Notes under the pieces: model-generated | The model's database searches: none | Told to the model about the DNA's origin: nothing | What the model saw: only the letters and a program-made list of their open reading frames with translations | Shown here: positions 52,944 through 61,620 of the stretch, piece after piece | Position numbering within the stretch: the first letter of the stretch is position 1 | How the letters are laid out: every line of letters starts with the position of its first letter | Program-made: the position numbers and the translations under genes | Source of the DNA: Marinilactibacillus sp036039175 | GTDB lineage: Bacteria; Bacillota; Bacilli; Lactobacillales; Carnobacteriaceae_A | Length of the DNA stretch: 64,000 bases | Reading direction: 5' to 3' | NCBI RefSeq assembly: GCF_036039175.1 | Contig: NZ_JAYXKP010000001.1 | Span: forward strand, 620,001-684,000

Positions 52944-53095
52944 AAAAAAGCTCTCTTATCCTTGTGCGATAAGAGAGCTTCCTAATGATTTGTTAGGTTT
53001 AAAGATGAAGATACACTTCACCTGTGAATCTCCACTAAAAGCTTATAACTACTGCTCTCAATGAAAATTCTGCTCCTTATTAGCCTCACAGGACT
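52944..53095 (-). promoter_or_regulatory. PyrR-dependent attenuator upstream of pyrR
   Basis: AGTCCTGTGAGGCT (53082-53095) is a perfect match to the PyrR-binding consensus ARUCCNGNGAGGYU. The terminator AAGCTCTCTTATC/GATAAGAGAGCTT (52948-52980) has a 13-bp stem, a 7-base loop and six U residues. The stretch between contains sequence able to form the antiterminator. Confidence 0.92.
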
Positions 53096-53128
53096 ACTTG
53101 TTAAAGGATATCTATTAACTTTTCATTT

Positions 53129-53157
53129 ACTCTACAGGTCTTTTAAACAAAAGTCAA
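53129..53157 (-). promoter_or_regulatory. Promoter of the pyr operon
   Basis: TTGACT (53152-53157) and TAGAGT (53129-53134) are separated by 17 bases on the minus strand, about 35 bases before the PyrR-binding loop. It lies directly after the uvrB stop. Confidence 0.75.
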
Positions 53158-53171
53158 CAGTCTTCTGTTGA

Positions 53172-55157
53172 TCACTTAGGAAATTTCGTTTTAATTTCCA
53201 GAACCACATCACGAAGCTGAGCTGCTTTCTCGAAGTCCAGCTCTTTCGCAGCTTGTTTCATTTCGAGTTCCATTGTCTCGATTAGTTCTCTTCTTTCTTC
53301 TCTCGAAAGTTGTTTGAACGTATCTTCTGTCAAGTCTTCCCCGTCTTCGATAATTGTAGAAATCTTGATAAGATCTCGTACTTCTTTCTTGATCGTCATT
53401 GGGGTAATCCCATGAACACGGTTATATTCTTCTTGAATTTCACGTCTACGCTCAGTTTCTTCAATCGCTCTATTCATTGAGTCTGTTCGTTTATCAGCAT
53501 ACAAGATGACTCGACCATTCTCATTACGCGCAGCACGTCCCATTGTCTGTATCAAAGAACGCGTACTTCTAAGGAAACCTTCTTTATCTGCGTCAAGGAT
53601 CGCAACCATTGAAACTTCTGGTACATCTAACCCCTCTCGAAGCAAGTTGATTCCGATTAGTACGTCAAATTTACCTATACGCAAATCTCTGATAATTTGT
53701 GTTCGCTCGAGGGTCTTGATATCACTGTGAAGGTACTGAACTTTGATCCCAACTTCTTTTAGATAGTCGGTCAAATCTTCAGACATTTTCTTCGTTAGTG
53801 TCGTAATAAAGACTCTTTCATTTCTTTCTATTCGTAGATTGATCTCTTCAATTAAGTCATCGATCTGTCCTTTGATCGGTCTGATCTCAATAATTGGATC
53901 AAGAAGTCCTGTAGGTCGGATAATTTGCTCAACAATTTGAGTTGACCGTTCCATTTCATAATCTGCTGGTGTGGCAGAGATATAGGTAATTTGAGGAACT
54001 CTTTCTTCAAACTCTTCCAGACGAAGCGGTCTGTTATCCAATGCACTTGGCAATCTGAAGCCGTGTTCTACAAGTTGTTGTTTCCTTGCACGGTCTCCAT
54101 TATACATGCCTCGAATCTGCGGCATTGAAATATGAGACTCATCCACGATGAAAAGTGAATCTTTTGGAAAGAAATCAAGTAATGTATACGGAGACTCTCC
54201 CGGCTTTCTTCCATCCATATGTCTAGAATAATTCTCAATCCCTGAACAATAACCCATTTCCATCAGCATTTCAATATCATAATTCGTCCGCTGCTCTAAA
54301 CGCTGTTCTTCAAGTAACTTGTTATCTTCTTTCAGCTCTTCTAGTCTTCCACCTAATTCATCTTTTATGGACTCGATTGCTGATCTCGTCTGTTCGTCAT
54401 TTGAAACAAAGTGGGTAGCTGGGAAAACAGCCACATGTGAAAGATCTGCTTTAACCTCTCCTGTTAGTACATCCACTTCTCTTATCCGTTCAATTTCATC
54501 TCCGAAAAATTCGACTCTGATCGCTTCACTTTCTCTAGAAGCTAAGAATATCTCAACAATATCTCCTCGAGCACGGAATCTACCTCGTTGAAAGTCGATA
54601 TCATTTCTTTCGAATTGCATATCAACTAATCTTCTGAGTACAGCATCTCGGCTGATCTCCATGCCTGATCTAAGAGACAATACATGTTCTGCGTAATCTT
54701 TGGGATTTACAAGTCCATAGATACAAGAAACAGAAGCAACTACGATCACGTCTCTTCTTTCTAATAGTGAACTAGTAGCCGAATGTCTTAATTTATCTAT
54801 TTCATCGTTTACTGATGCATCTTTTTCAATAAATGTATCGGTTGAAGGGACATAAGCTTCTGGTTGATAATAATCATAATAACTTACAAAGTATTCTACC
54901 GCATTGTCAGGAAAGAACTCTTTGAATTCTGAATATAATTGTCCCGCAAGTGTCTTGTTGTGTGCAATAACAAGAGTCGGTTTATTGACTTGCTGGATAA
55001 CGTTCGACATCGTAAATGTTTTTCCAGTACCCGTAGCCCCTAGTAAGACTTGTTCTTTCTGACCTTCTTTGATTCCTTTAACGAGTTTTTTGATTGCCTC
55101 TGGCTGATCTCCACTTGGCTCATAGACAGATTGTAACTTAAATTGATTCTCAGACAT
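53172..55157 (-). CDS. uvrB: Excinuclease ABC subunit B
   Basis: 661 aa. Walker A is GATGTGKTFT, the beta-hairpin region YYDYYQPEAYVPSTDTFIEKD follows, then the DESH box in FIVDESHIS and motif VI QTMGRAARN. A UVR domain (LEMKQAAKELDFEKAAQLRD) ends the protein. UvrB verifies DNA damage in nucleotide excision repair. uvrA does not follow. An SOS-like box overlaps its promoter. Confidence 0.98.
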   Translation of the reverse strand: MSENQFKLQSVYEPSGDQPEAIKKLVKGIKEGQKEQVLLGATGTGKTFTMSNVIQQVNKPTLVIAHNKTLAGQLYSEFKEFFPDNAVEYFVSYYDYYQPEAYVPSTDTFIEKDASVNDEIDKLRHSATSSLLERRDVIVVASVSCIYGLVNPKDYAEHVLSLRSGMEISRDAVLRRLVDMQFERNDIDFQRGRFRARGDIVEIFLASRESEAIRVEFFGDEIERIREVDVLTGEVKADLSHVAVFPATHFVSNDEQTRSAIESIKDELGGRLEELKEDNKLLEEQRLEQRTNYDIEMLMEMGYCSGIENYSRHMDGRKPGESPYTLLDFFPKDSLFIVDESHISMPQIRGMYNGDRARKQQLVEHGFRLPSALDNRPLRLEEFEERVPQITYISATPADYEMERSTQIVEQIIRPTGLLDPIIEIRPIKGQIDDLIEEINLRIERNERVFITTLTKKMSEDLTDYLKEVGIKVQYLHSDIKTLERTQIIRDLRIGKFDVLIGINLLREGLDVPEVSMVAILDADKEGFLRSTRSLIQTMGRAARNENGRVILYADKRTDSMNRAIEETERRREIQEEYNRVHGITPMTIKKEVRDLIKISTIIEDGEDLTEDTFKQLSREERRELIETMELEMKQAAKELDFEKAAQLRDVVLEIKTKFPK

Positions 55158-55177
55158 TCTTTATTTCCTCCTAAACC

Positions 55178-55191
55178 TAAACATACATTCG
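55178..55191 (-). promoter_or_regulatory. LexA-like SOS box of uvrB
   Basis: CGAATGTATGTTTA (minus-strand sense) matches CGAACRNRYGTTCG at 11 of 14 positions and touches the -10. uvrB is a classical LexA target in Bacillus. The left half GAAT is the same variant seen in box 1 at 34595-34608. Confidence 0.55.
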
Positions 55192-55219
55192 TATTAATAA
55201 TAATACCACAAAAGGTCAA
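55191..55219 (-). promoter_or_regulatory. Promoter of uvrB
   Basis: TTGACC (55214-55219) and TAATAC (55191-55196) are separated by 17 bases on the minus strand. It begins at the U-run of the rpsT terminator. Confidence 0.6.
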
Positions 55220-55262
55220 AAAAAGTTCTCCTTTAGACTGATGTCTGAAAGAAGAACTTTTT
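55218..55262 (-). terminator. Terminator of rpsT
   Basis: AAAAAGTTCT.CTTT.GAC pairs with GTC..AAAG.AGAACTTTTT across a small loop. U residues follow on the minus strand. Confidence 0.75.
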
Positions 55263-55279
55263 ATACGAACTTAAGGTCA

Positions 55280-55531
55280 TTAACCTAATTTTTTAGATAA
55301 ACGAGACTTGTCGCGAGCAGCTTTATTCTTGTGGATTAATCCTTTAGACGCTGCTTGGTCGATAGCTTTAGCAGCTGTTTTAAATAATTCAGCTGAGTTA
55401 TCTTGTCCAGCTTCAACCGCAGTTAAATATTTTTTCTTAGTGCTACGCATAGCTGACACTTGCGCAACGTTGTTAGCATTCTTTTTAGTATCTTGACGCT
55501 GACGTTTAATAGCTTGTACCATATTTGGCAT
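55280..55531 (-). CDS. rpsT: 30S ribosomal protein S20
   Basis: 83 aa, basic and helical. It begins MPNMVQAIKRQRQDTKKNANN and ends GLIHKNKAARDKSRLSKKL, typical of S20. It binds 16S rRNA early in 30S assembly. It has its own promoter and terminator. GGAG lies upstream of the ATG. The order comEC-holA-rpsT is conserved with Bacillus. Confidence 0.97.
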   Translation of the reverse strand: MPNMVQAIKRQRQDTKKNANNVAQVSAMRSTKKKYLTAVEAGQDNSAELFKTAAKAIDQAASKGLIHKNKAARDKSRLSKKLG

Positions 55532-55651
55532 TCTGAAAACACTCCTTTATAAAATTTCTTTAAATCCAGTTCATTCACTATAAAACGTACATTTCTGTTC
55601 GTTTTTCATCGAATGAAACCTTCTCTATTCAGTTGTTTTTCAACATTCTCC

Positions 55652-55680
55652 ATTCTACATGATACGAATCGTTTTTGCAA
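55652..55680 (-). promoter_or_regulatory. Promoter of rpsT
   Basis: TTGCAA (55675-55680) and TAGAAT (55652-55657) are separated by 17 bases on the minus strand, leaving a leader of about 115 bases. Confidence 0.65.
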
Positions 55681-55700
55681 TATTTCATGCAGAAACTTAT

Positions 55701-56747
55701 TTAGTTTACTTGTAAATGTGACTGATCATCAGAAAATTTCAAAATAAATAGTTCAACTTGAAGCTCTGGATTTACTTTACCTGATTTGATTAAATAGTCT
55801 GCATCTATAAGATGGTGATGGGCTTTAGAGAGTATCTTCTGTTCAAATTTCTTTTCTTTTTGCAGTGCAAGTTTCACCCTGAAAGGATGTACTTTTAAGA
55901 TTTTTGCAATGTCAGCTTGCTGGTAACCTTTTCTTCTCAAAATTTTCACTTGAAGTAACAATCGAAATTGACCGATCATCAACGCTATTATTTTAATTGG
56001 GTCTTCTTTTTGCGTCAACAGATCCTGATAAAGTTCAACGGACTCCTGAACCTTTTTACTCAGCACCAAATCATTTAATTCAAAAATGTTCTGTTCAAGT
56101 GTTTTAGGAACTAGTTGCTCCACCGTAGATAAGTTGATCTGTTTATCTTGATGATGATAAATCATCAGTTTATCTAATTCAGTCATACTTTTGGAAAGAT
56201 TCCGATCAGTGAGCTGAATCAGTTTATCTAGTGCATCCGAATCAATAGAATATCCTTCAGTCTCACATGTAGACTTCACAAGATCGTAAACGGATTTTTC
56301 ATTTAGCGGCTCAATATTGATGATTTCAGCTTGCTTCAGCAGGGTTTTAGTTATTTTTTTTCGTTTATCCAGTTTTTCATAAGCTGCAAATATAACTAGT
56401 ACTGAAAAATCAGATGGATTTCCTAGATAGGATTCAAGATAACTCATATCGTGATCGGGGCCATTGGTTATCGTTTTACCAGTTAAGAAATAAGGAGACT
56501 GTACAAAGACAAGCCTTTTATCTCCAAAGAATGGAAAGGATTCAGCCTCCTGTAAAGCTACATCAATCGTTGTTTCTCTCATATCGAACTGGCCAAAATT
56601 GAACTCAGAAACTTCATCATCCAATACTGAATTGATAAACGCAAATTTCACCTTCTCACTTAGATATTGTTCCGTTCCCTGAACCAGATAAACGGCTGAG
56701 TATGTTTTATTTTCTATTGCTTTGATTTGTTTTTTTAACTCAATCAT
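55701..56747 (-). CDS. holA: DNA polymerase III subunit delta
   Basis: 348 aa. Family features are the early YLVQGTEQYLSEKVKFAF, FPFFGDKRLVFVQSPYFLTG, and LTDRNLSKSMTELDKLMIYH; the C-terminal domain includes QFRLLLQVKILRRKGYQQADIAKILKVHPFRVKLA. Delta opens the sliding clamp in the clamp loader. ATG at 56747 follows GAGGAGCTC; the frame from 56777 would start inside comEC. It is 13 bases after comEC. Confidence 0.93.
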   Translation of the reverse strand: MIELKKQIKAIENKTYSAVYLVQGTEQYLSEKVKFAFINSVLDDEVSEFNFGQFDMRETTIDVALQEAESFPFFGDKRLVFVQSPYFLTGKTITNGPDHDMSYLESYLGNPSDFSVLVIFAAYEKLDKRKKITKTLLKQAEIINIEPLNEKSVYDLVKSTCETEGYSIDSDALDKLIQLTDRNLSKSMTELDKLMIYHHQDKQINLSTVEQLVPKTLEQNIFELNDLVLSKKVQESVELYQDLLTQKEDPIKIIALMIGQFRLLLQVKILRRKGYQQADIAKILKVHPFRVKLALQKEKKFEQKILSKAHHHLIDADYLIKSGKVNPELQVELFILKFSDDQSHLQVN

Positions 56748-56760
56748 CCTGAGCTCCTCA

Positions 56761-59097
56761 CTAATTTGTATCATCATGATGAGGTATTACTTGTATCATA
56801 CGATCATCATTAAGGTTAATAAAGGGGAAAGCATAATATTCGTACAGGACGGCTCCTTTTAGGTCTGTTCTGTAAAAATCGATTGCTCTATCTTCTAATC
56901 GATTCAACACTTCAGGGTTTGGATGTCCATAGACGTTGTTCACACCGCTCGAAATCCACCCTATTTTCGGTTCCAAAGAATCTAAAAAAGTTTCTTGTGA
57001 AGAAGTCAAACTTCCATGGTGAGCTACCTTCAAAATATCCACTGTTAAGTTTGGATAAGTTCGGATAAGTTCATCTTCTCCGTTCGCTTCAAGATCTCCT
57101 GTGAATAACCACCTGTATCGACCGATTTTACCATACAAGACCAATGAAGCCTCGTTTTTATTTTGATTTTCTTTTACATTTATATTATGATCCGGATAAA
57201 TGACTTTCAACCCAGGACCCAAGGCACTTTCTAGGTCCCTACTTAAAACAGTGAGTTGAATCTTTCGTTTTTTGAACTCTGGCATCAATGCTTCAAGTGA
57301 TGGATCCAAAAAGGTCGACTGAGTAGCTAAAATTTCTTGTGTCTGTATATCTTGAATGATTTCTTCAAGAGCTCCAATATGGTCAGCATCAGCATGTGAA
57401 AGATAAATTTGATGAAGTCTGTTTACACCTTGCGATTTTATAGTCGGTAAGACAATATCTTCCCCTACTGCAAAAGGTGTTTCTTTTTTTCTCCACTCTT
57501 CTACTGATTTCCATTCCACTAGTCCACCAGTGTCAATCAAATAATTGCCTTTACCAAATGGCTGTTTGATCAACAGTGCATCTCCTTGACCAATGTCTAT
57601 CATCATAACTTTGCCAACAGGCGACAATTGTTCTGAAAATAATCCTACAAAAAACAAAAGACATCCAACTAGGATCATACCCTTCTTACTATAACCTCTA
57701 TTTTTTTCTAAAGAGATCAACAACATTATGATACCTAAGCTTAAAAAAATCATGCCGACTACTGACAGTCTACCGACTACAAAAGAAAAATCATAGCTTT
57801 CGCTCAAAAGTTTGACACCTAGTTCTATGCCACTCAGTAATTGATCTGAAATAGTATTAATCCACTCAAATAATGTCCACTTACTGATTAAGATACCCAC
57901 AATAAACAAACTCACCAATAACGGCAACAGCAAATAAGAGAATAGTGGAATAAAAAAGAAATTCAGTAGAATAACAATCCAAGAAAATTCAAAGAAATGA
58001 AAAGATAGTACTGGAATACTCACAATTGAGAGCGTGCAGTTCAATACAATCATTTGCTTTAAGGGTGACATCGACTGAATATTTTTCTGATTTGAAAGTA
58101 AAATCAACAGACAACTCAGTAGATAACTTAACTGAAAACCAGCAGAATAAATTTGATAAGGATCAATCAGTATTGCCAACATCAATGTTAATGCCCAATT
58201 ATCCAGTGACGACGATGGATGCTTTAGTAGTGTAAACACTGTAGCAATCAAAGCTTGTACAATGGCTCGAAACACACTGACTCCAAATCCAGAAAGATAT
58301 CCATAAATGGGCAAGAATACGAGTAGCCAGATAGCTGTTGTCTCTTTTGTTAATCCGCATTTTAGTAAACCATTTCTTATTAAGGCAATCATAAATTGGA
58401 TATGCAACCCTGATATACTTAAAAGATGAATCACACCTAGATTTCGATAGTTTTCCAAAGTGGATTCGGACATTGCTCTCTTGTCTGCAAAAAGCAACGT
58501 TTTTACATAGGTACTCGTTTTACCGGATAGAATCTGATCAAGAAATTTCAAGAAATCTGTTCTTACTCTATCCACTCGATATGAAAAAGGCATACCAGTC
58601 TTTTCTTCAGGTAGTTTTTCTATAGTATCTGCTTGAAAAATCCAATAAATTTGGTTTCTGTATAAATATTTTCTATAATCGAACTGATTAAAATTTCGCG
58701 CTTGATTTGGTTTTGATAATGAACCAGTCAGTTCAACATAATCAGAGAAAGAATTTGTTAAAAAGTCACTCTTCTCTGCTTCCGACTGGATTTTATAGGT
58801 AATGATCACTTCCTCAGCACGCTCATTATCTAGATGAACCAAACCCGTAAATCTAAGTCGATCCCCATCAATATCAACAGTGCTTTTTTTGATGAGCACA
58901 CGAATCGTTTGTATATCTTTATTTAACCATGTTTTTTCGTTATGTGTCTTTACCATAATCAAACTACAGAGCATTAACGCGACAAACACCGAAATGACCA
59001 GAATTTGACCATTTCTGGTCATAATCAAGCGTATAATGACGACTATTACTACTGCCACATACAGCGCCGAAAAGTTTTCTAAGACCATCGTTATCAT
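56761..59097 (-). CDS. comEC: DNA internalisation competence protein ComEC/Rec2
   Basis: 778 aa from ATG 59097. N-terminal membrane segments are followed by an OB-like region, the competence domain with many helices (GVIHLLSISGLHIQFMIALI), and a metallo-beta-lactamase domain with LSHADADHIGALEEI and VAHHGSLTSSQETF. It forms the channel for single-stranded DNA uptake. The start is uncertain: no ribosome site precedes the ATG at 59097. The frame stays open upstream for about 20 codons (FIKLEIKGFLIFPAVLSLA) that look like a real N-terminus but contain no ATG, GTG or TTG. Confidence 0.92.
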   Translation of the reverse strand: MITMVLENFSALYVAVVIVVIIRLIMTRNGQILVISVFVALMLCSLIMVKTHNEKTWLNKDIQTIRVLIKKSTVDIDGDRLRFTGLVHLDNERAEEVIITYKIQSEAEKSDFLTNSFSDYVELTGSLSKPNQARNFNQFDYRKYLYRNQIYWIFQADTIEKLPEEKTGMPFSYRVDRVRTDFLKFLDQILSGKTSTYVKTLLFADKRAMSESTLENYRNLGVIHLLSISGLHIQFMIALIRNGLLKCGLTKETTAIWLLVFLPIYGYLSGFGVSVFRAIVQALIATVFTLLKHPSSSLDNWALTLMLAILIDPYQIYSAGFQLSYLLSCLLILLSNQKNIQSMSPLKQMIVLNCTLSIVSIPVLSFHFFEFSWIVILLNFFFIPLFSYLLLPLLVSLFIVGILISKWTLFEWINTISDQLLSGIELGVKLLSESYDFSFVVGRLSVVGMIFLSLGIIMLLISLEKNRGYSKKGMILVGCLLFFVGLFSEQLSPVGKVMMIDIGQGDALLIKQPFGKGNYLIDTGGLVEWKSVEEWRKKETPFAVGEDIVLPTIKSQGVNRLHQIYLSHADADHIGALEEIIQDIQTQEILATQSTFLDPSLEALMPEFKKRKIQLTVLSRDLESALGPGLKVIYPDHNINVKENQNKNEASLVLYGKIGRYRWLFTGDLEANGEDELIRTYPNLTVDILKVAHHGSLTSSQETFLDSLEPKIGWISSGVNNVYGHPNPEVLNRLEDRAIDFYRTDLKGAVLYEYYAFPFINLNDDRMIQVIPHHDDTN

Positions 59098-59147
59098 TGC
59101 TAACGAAAGTACGGCCGGAAAGATTAGAAAACCTTTTATTTCAAGTT

Positions 59148-59645
59148 TTATGAAAGCGTATGATCGGGTTTTGAATCTGAATTATAAAGATGCCCTATAT
59201 TTTGAAACAAGTCACTTGGAACATCTACCTGTTCGACATCAATTTTAGCATGCTCCAAAAGTTTCAAAGCATAATCATTATTGTGGTAATCTCTCAAATA
59301 ATATATCTTTTGAATACCTGCTTGTATAATCGTTTTCGTACACTGTAAACATGGAAAGTGCGTCACATAGATATCGGAACCCTCTGTCTTAACACCAAAT
59401 TTAGAGCATTGTAAAATAGCATTAATTTCGGCATGAACTGTTCTTACACAGTGTCCATCTACTACATAACATCCATGTTCAATACAGTGTACGTCTCCAC
59501 TTACAGAGCCGTTGTAGCCACCCGAAATAACCCTCTTTTCTCTAACAATGGTGGCACCTACGGATAGTCTGGTACAAGTACTTCTCATAGCTAGCAACAT
59601 ACTCTGTGACATGAAATATTGATTCCATGGGATTCTATCTGTCAT
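59148..59645 (-). CDS. comEB: Deoxycytidylate deaminase ComEB
   Basis: 165 aa. The zinc-deaminase motif HAEINAILQC and PCLQCTK provide the catalytic Glu and zinc ligands; SVGATIVREKRVISGGYNGS is typical of dCMP deaminases. It converts dCMP to dUMP for dTMP synthesis. It is traditionally grouped with late competence genes, but no direct role in uptake is established. It has its own promoter and a 14-bp palindrome in its leader. Confidence 0.96.
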   Translation of the reverse strand: MTDRIPWNQYFMSQSMLLAMRSTCTRLSVGATIVREKRVISGGYNGSVSGDVHCIEHGCYVVDGHCVRTVHAEINAILQCSKFGVKTEGSDIYVTHFPCLQCTKTIIQAGIQKIYYLRDYHNNDYALKLLEHAKIDVEQVDVPSDLFQNIGHLYNSDSKPDHTLS

Positions 59646-59667
59646 CTTTTTTCCTCACAATCTTTAC

Positions 59668-59681
59668 TGGTTTTAAAACCA
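59668..59681. repeat. 14-bp perfect palindrome in the comEB leader
   Basis: TGGTTTTAAAACCA is a perfect palindrome between the comEB promoter and its start codon. It could be a dimeric repressor operator. No matching site is recognised elsewhere in the window. Confidence 0.4.
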
Positions 59682-59704
59682 ATAATGCGTTCCTACGTCT
59701 ATAT

Positions 59705-59733
59705 AGTATACAAGAGAGTATTTTGCATATCAA
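59705..59733 (-). promoter_or_regulatory. Promoter of comEB-comEC-holA
   Basis: TTGATA (59728-59733) and TATACT (59705-59710) are separated by 17 bases on the minus strand. It looks like a housekeeping promoter; no ComX-type box (TACGAATA) was found. Confidence 0.65.
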
Positions 59734-59744
59734 TCACTCAAAGG

Positions 59745-60395
59745 TTAATCTACCACAATATCTTCTTTTATAGATTCAAATATTTTTTCTCCAATACCCG
59801 ATATATTCTTTATTTCTTCAATCGTCTTGAATCGACCATTTTCTTCCCGGTAATGGACGATTGACTGCGCTCTAGAGTCTCCAATTCCGTTGAGCTGTGT
59901 TAATTCTACTTGGTCAGCAGTATTGATATTTACTTTATTTTTTTGAGTTTCATTATTCACTCCGGTGTCAATGTTTGTAAACTCTTCTTCACCGATTGCT
60001 GGTATATAGACCATCATCTGATCAACAAGCACAAGCGCTCTGTTGATCGTTCGATCATCCGCCTTTTCTGTTACGCCTCCTGCTTCTATAATCGCCTCTC
60101 CTAATCGCGCGCCTTCTTTTAAAGTATAGACACCCGGATTGACTATTTGTCCTTTGAGCTCAATAATAAGCTCTGATGATTCACTAATGTTTTCTTCTGC
60201 CTCATCATTAAAGGTTTCTTCTGCTGAAATACTTGTATCAGAAAATAGTTCTGTTAATTCTTCTTCTACAAATGTCTCAGGTTTATTTACAGCAAACACT
60301 AAGAATAAAAACAGTCCTAGAATGACAAAAGTAAAACATACGATATAGTAGGTTAACGGCGGCTGATTTTTTAACCAATAGATGAGCTTTTCCAT
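59745..60395 (-). CDS. comEA: DNA-binding competence receptor ComEA
   Basis: 216 aa. One N-terminal membrane anchor (about 17-37) is followed by an acidic Glu/Ser-rich linker, an SLBB domain (ELKGQIVNPGVYTLKEGARLGEAI) and a C-terminal double helix-hairpin-helix (NINTADQVELTQLNGIGDSRAQ and KNISGIGEKIFESI) that binds double-stranded DNA. It delivers transforming DNA to ComEC. GGAGG precedes the ATG. A TATAAT lies upstream but lacks a good -35. Confidence 0.95.
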   Translation of the reverse strand: MEKLIYWLKNQPPLTYYIVCFTFVILGLFLFLVFAVNKPETFVEEELTELFSDTSISAEETFNDEAEENISESSELIIELKGQIVNPGVYTLKEGARLGEAIIEAGGVTEKADDRTINRALVLVDQMMVYIPAIGEEEFTNIDTGVNNETQKNKVNINTADQVELTQLNGIGDSRAQSIVHYREENGRFKTIEEIKNISGIGEKIFESIKEDIVVD

Positions 60396-60462
60396 TTATC
60401 CTCTCCTCCATTTTGACCTTCTATTATATATACTGTTTTACTTTTATAAAACTAATGAACAA

Positions 60463-60505
60463 AAAAATAAGGAGATCAAGTTTTTCACCTGATCTCCTTA
60501 TTTGA
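60463..60505 (-). terminator. Terminator after sepM
   Basis: AAATAAGGAGATCA pairs with TGATCTCCTTATTT around a loop of about 11 bases. Seven U residues follow on the minus strand. Confidence 0.88.
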
Positions 60506-60510
60506 ATAAT

Positions 60511-61599
60511 TTATGCAGCAATTAAATGAACTAGGTCTTTATCAGAAGACAAATGAGCTACAGGACTCAAATTTTCCAGATATTCGACGGCATCGCTAAA
60601 CGTTTTAACTGGTACGATTACCATATCTGTATCAATATCTTCTGCAGCTTCTACAGCGACTTCATAATTTGTTTTATAATCAGGGTAGTCTTCCTTCAGT
60701 TCAGCAGACAGTTCATCATCTGGAGCGAAGAAAACAGTTGCGCCTTCTTTATCAGCAGCAACGACCTTTTTATCAATTCCACCAATAGGTCCAACAGTTC
60801 CATCATCTGAAATGGTTCCCGTTCCTGCAATGGTTTGTCCCTCTCTCAAATCAGAGTCCGTAATCATTGAATAAATTTGTAGAGAATACATTAATCCAGC
60901 AGAAGGCCCGCCTATTTGACCGGAATGAATGGTCACTTCCGGATCTGTTACGACGGTAGACTGATCAACTAAAGAAATTCCAATACCTGGTTCTCCAGTT
61001 TCTTCTAACTCAATCAACTGTCCTTCAGATACATTCTCTACGCCATCACGTTCGTAATGAATTGTAACGGTATTGCCCACATCTTTAGATTTAATATAGT
61101 CCATAAATTGGTCTGTATTTTCAAATTCTAGCTCATCCACAGAAGTAATCGTATCTCCCATTTGAAGAGATGACGAGAAGTTTGAGTTTTCAGTTACACT
61201 CATAACATAAACACCGTTATAGGTCAGATCATAAGGTAGCTCTGCAGCATCAAATGCAGCAACCACTGCTGAATGAACTGAACTATCCATATAGTACTTC
61301 TGCAATCTGTTGTACGCTTCGTAGTCATCTATTTCTCCAAAAAGTTCTGCTTCGGTGACGACATCATTATAGGGCAAAAACTGGAATAGGTAAGAAAAAG
61401 GCGTAGCTTGAAGAATTTCAACCGTCGTCATCATGAATTTACCCGGTTCTTCAGAATAGGCTCCTTCAACTTCTACTACGGGATTGAGATCTAAAGCGCC
61501 ACCCGGTCTTTCAATATAATAAGGAATAGGCCTTAAAAAAAATAAATAGCCGAATCCTAGTATCACGACAAGTTTTATCCATAAAGGTATCTTTTTCAA
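60511..61599 (-). CDS. PDZ and Lon-type S16 protease domain protein (SepM/YlbL family)
   Basis: 362 aa. An N-terminal membrane segment (about 8-25) is followed by FLRPIPYYIERPG, a PDZ domain (about 125-200, VYVMSVTENSNFSSSLQMGDTI) and a Lon-like protease domain. The catalytic Ser is in GGPSAGLMYSLQI and the Lys in GGIDKKVVAADKEGA, the S16 Ser-Lys dyad. Streptococcal SepM processes the competence-stimulating peptide; the substrate here is unknown. The start is TTG at 61599. It follows coaD as in Bacillus, and sits beside the comE genes. Confidence 0.92.
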   Translation of the reverse strand: MKKIPLWIKLVVILGFGYLFFLRPIPYYIERPGGALDLNPVVEVEGAYSEEPGKFMMTTVEILQATPFSYLFQFLPYNDVVTEAELFGEIDDYEAYNRLQKYYMDSSVHSAVVAAFDAAELPYDLTYNGVYVMSVTENSNFSSSLQMGDTITSVDELEFENTDQFMDYIKSKDVGNTVTIHYERDGVENVSEGQLIELEETGEPGIGISLVDQSTVVTDPEVTIHSGQIGGPSAGLMYSLQIYSMITDSDLREGQTIAGTGTISDDGTVGPIGGIDKKVVAADKEGATVFFAPDDELSAELKEDYPDYKTNYEVAVEAAEDIDTDMVIVPVKTFSDAVEYLENLSPVAHLSSDKDLVHLIAA

Positions 61600-61620
61600 T
61601 CACTTTCCCTGCTTTCCTAG

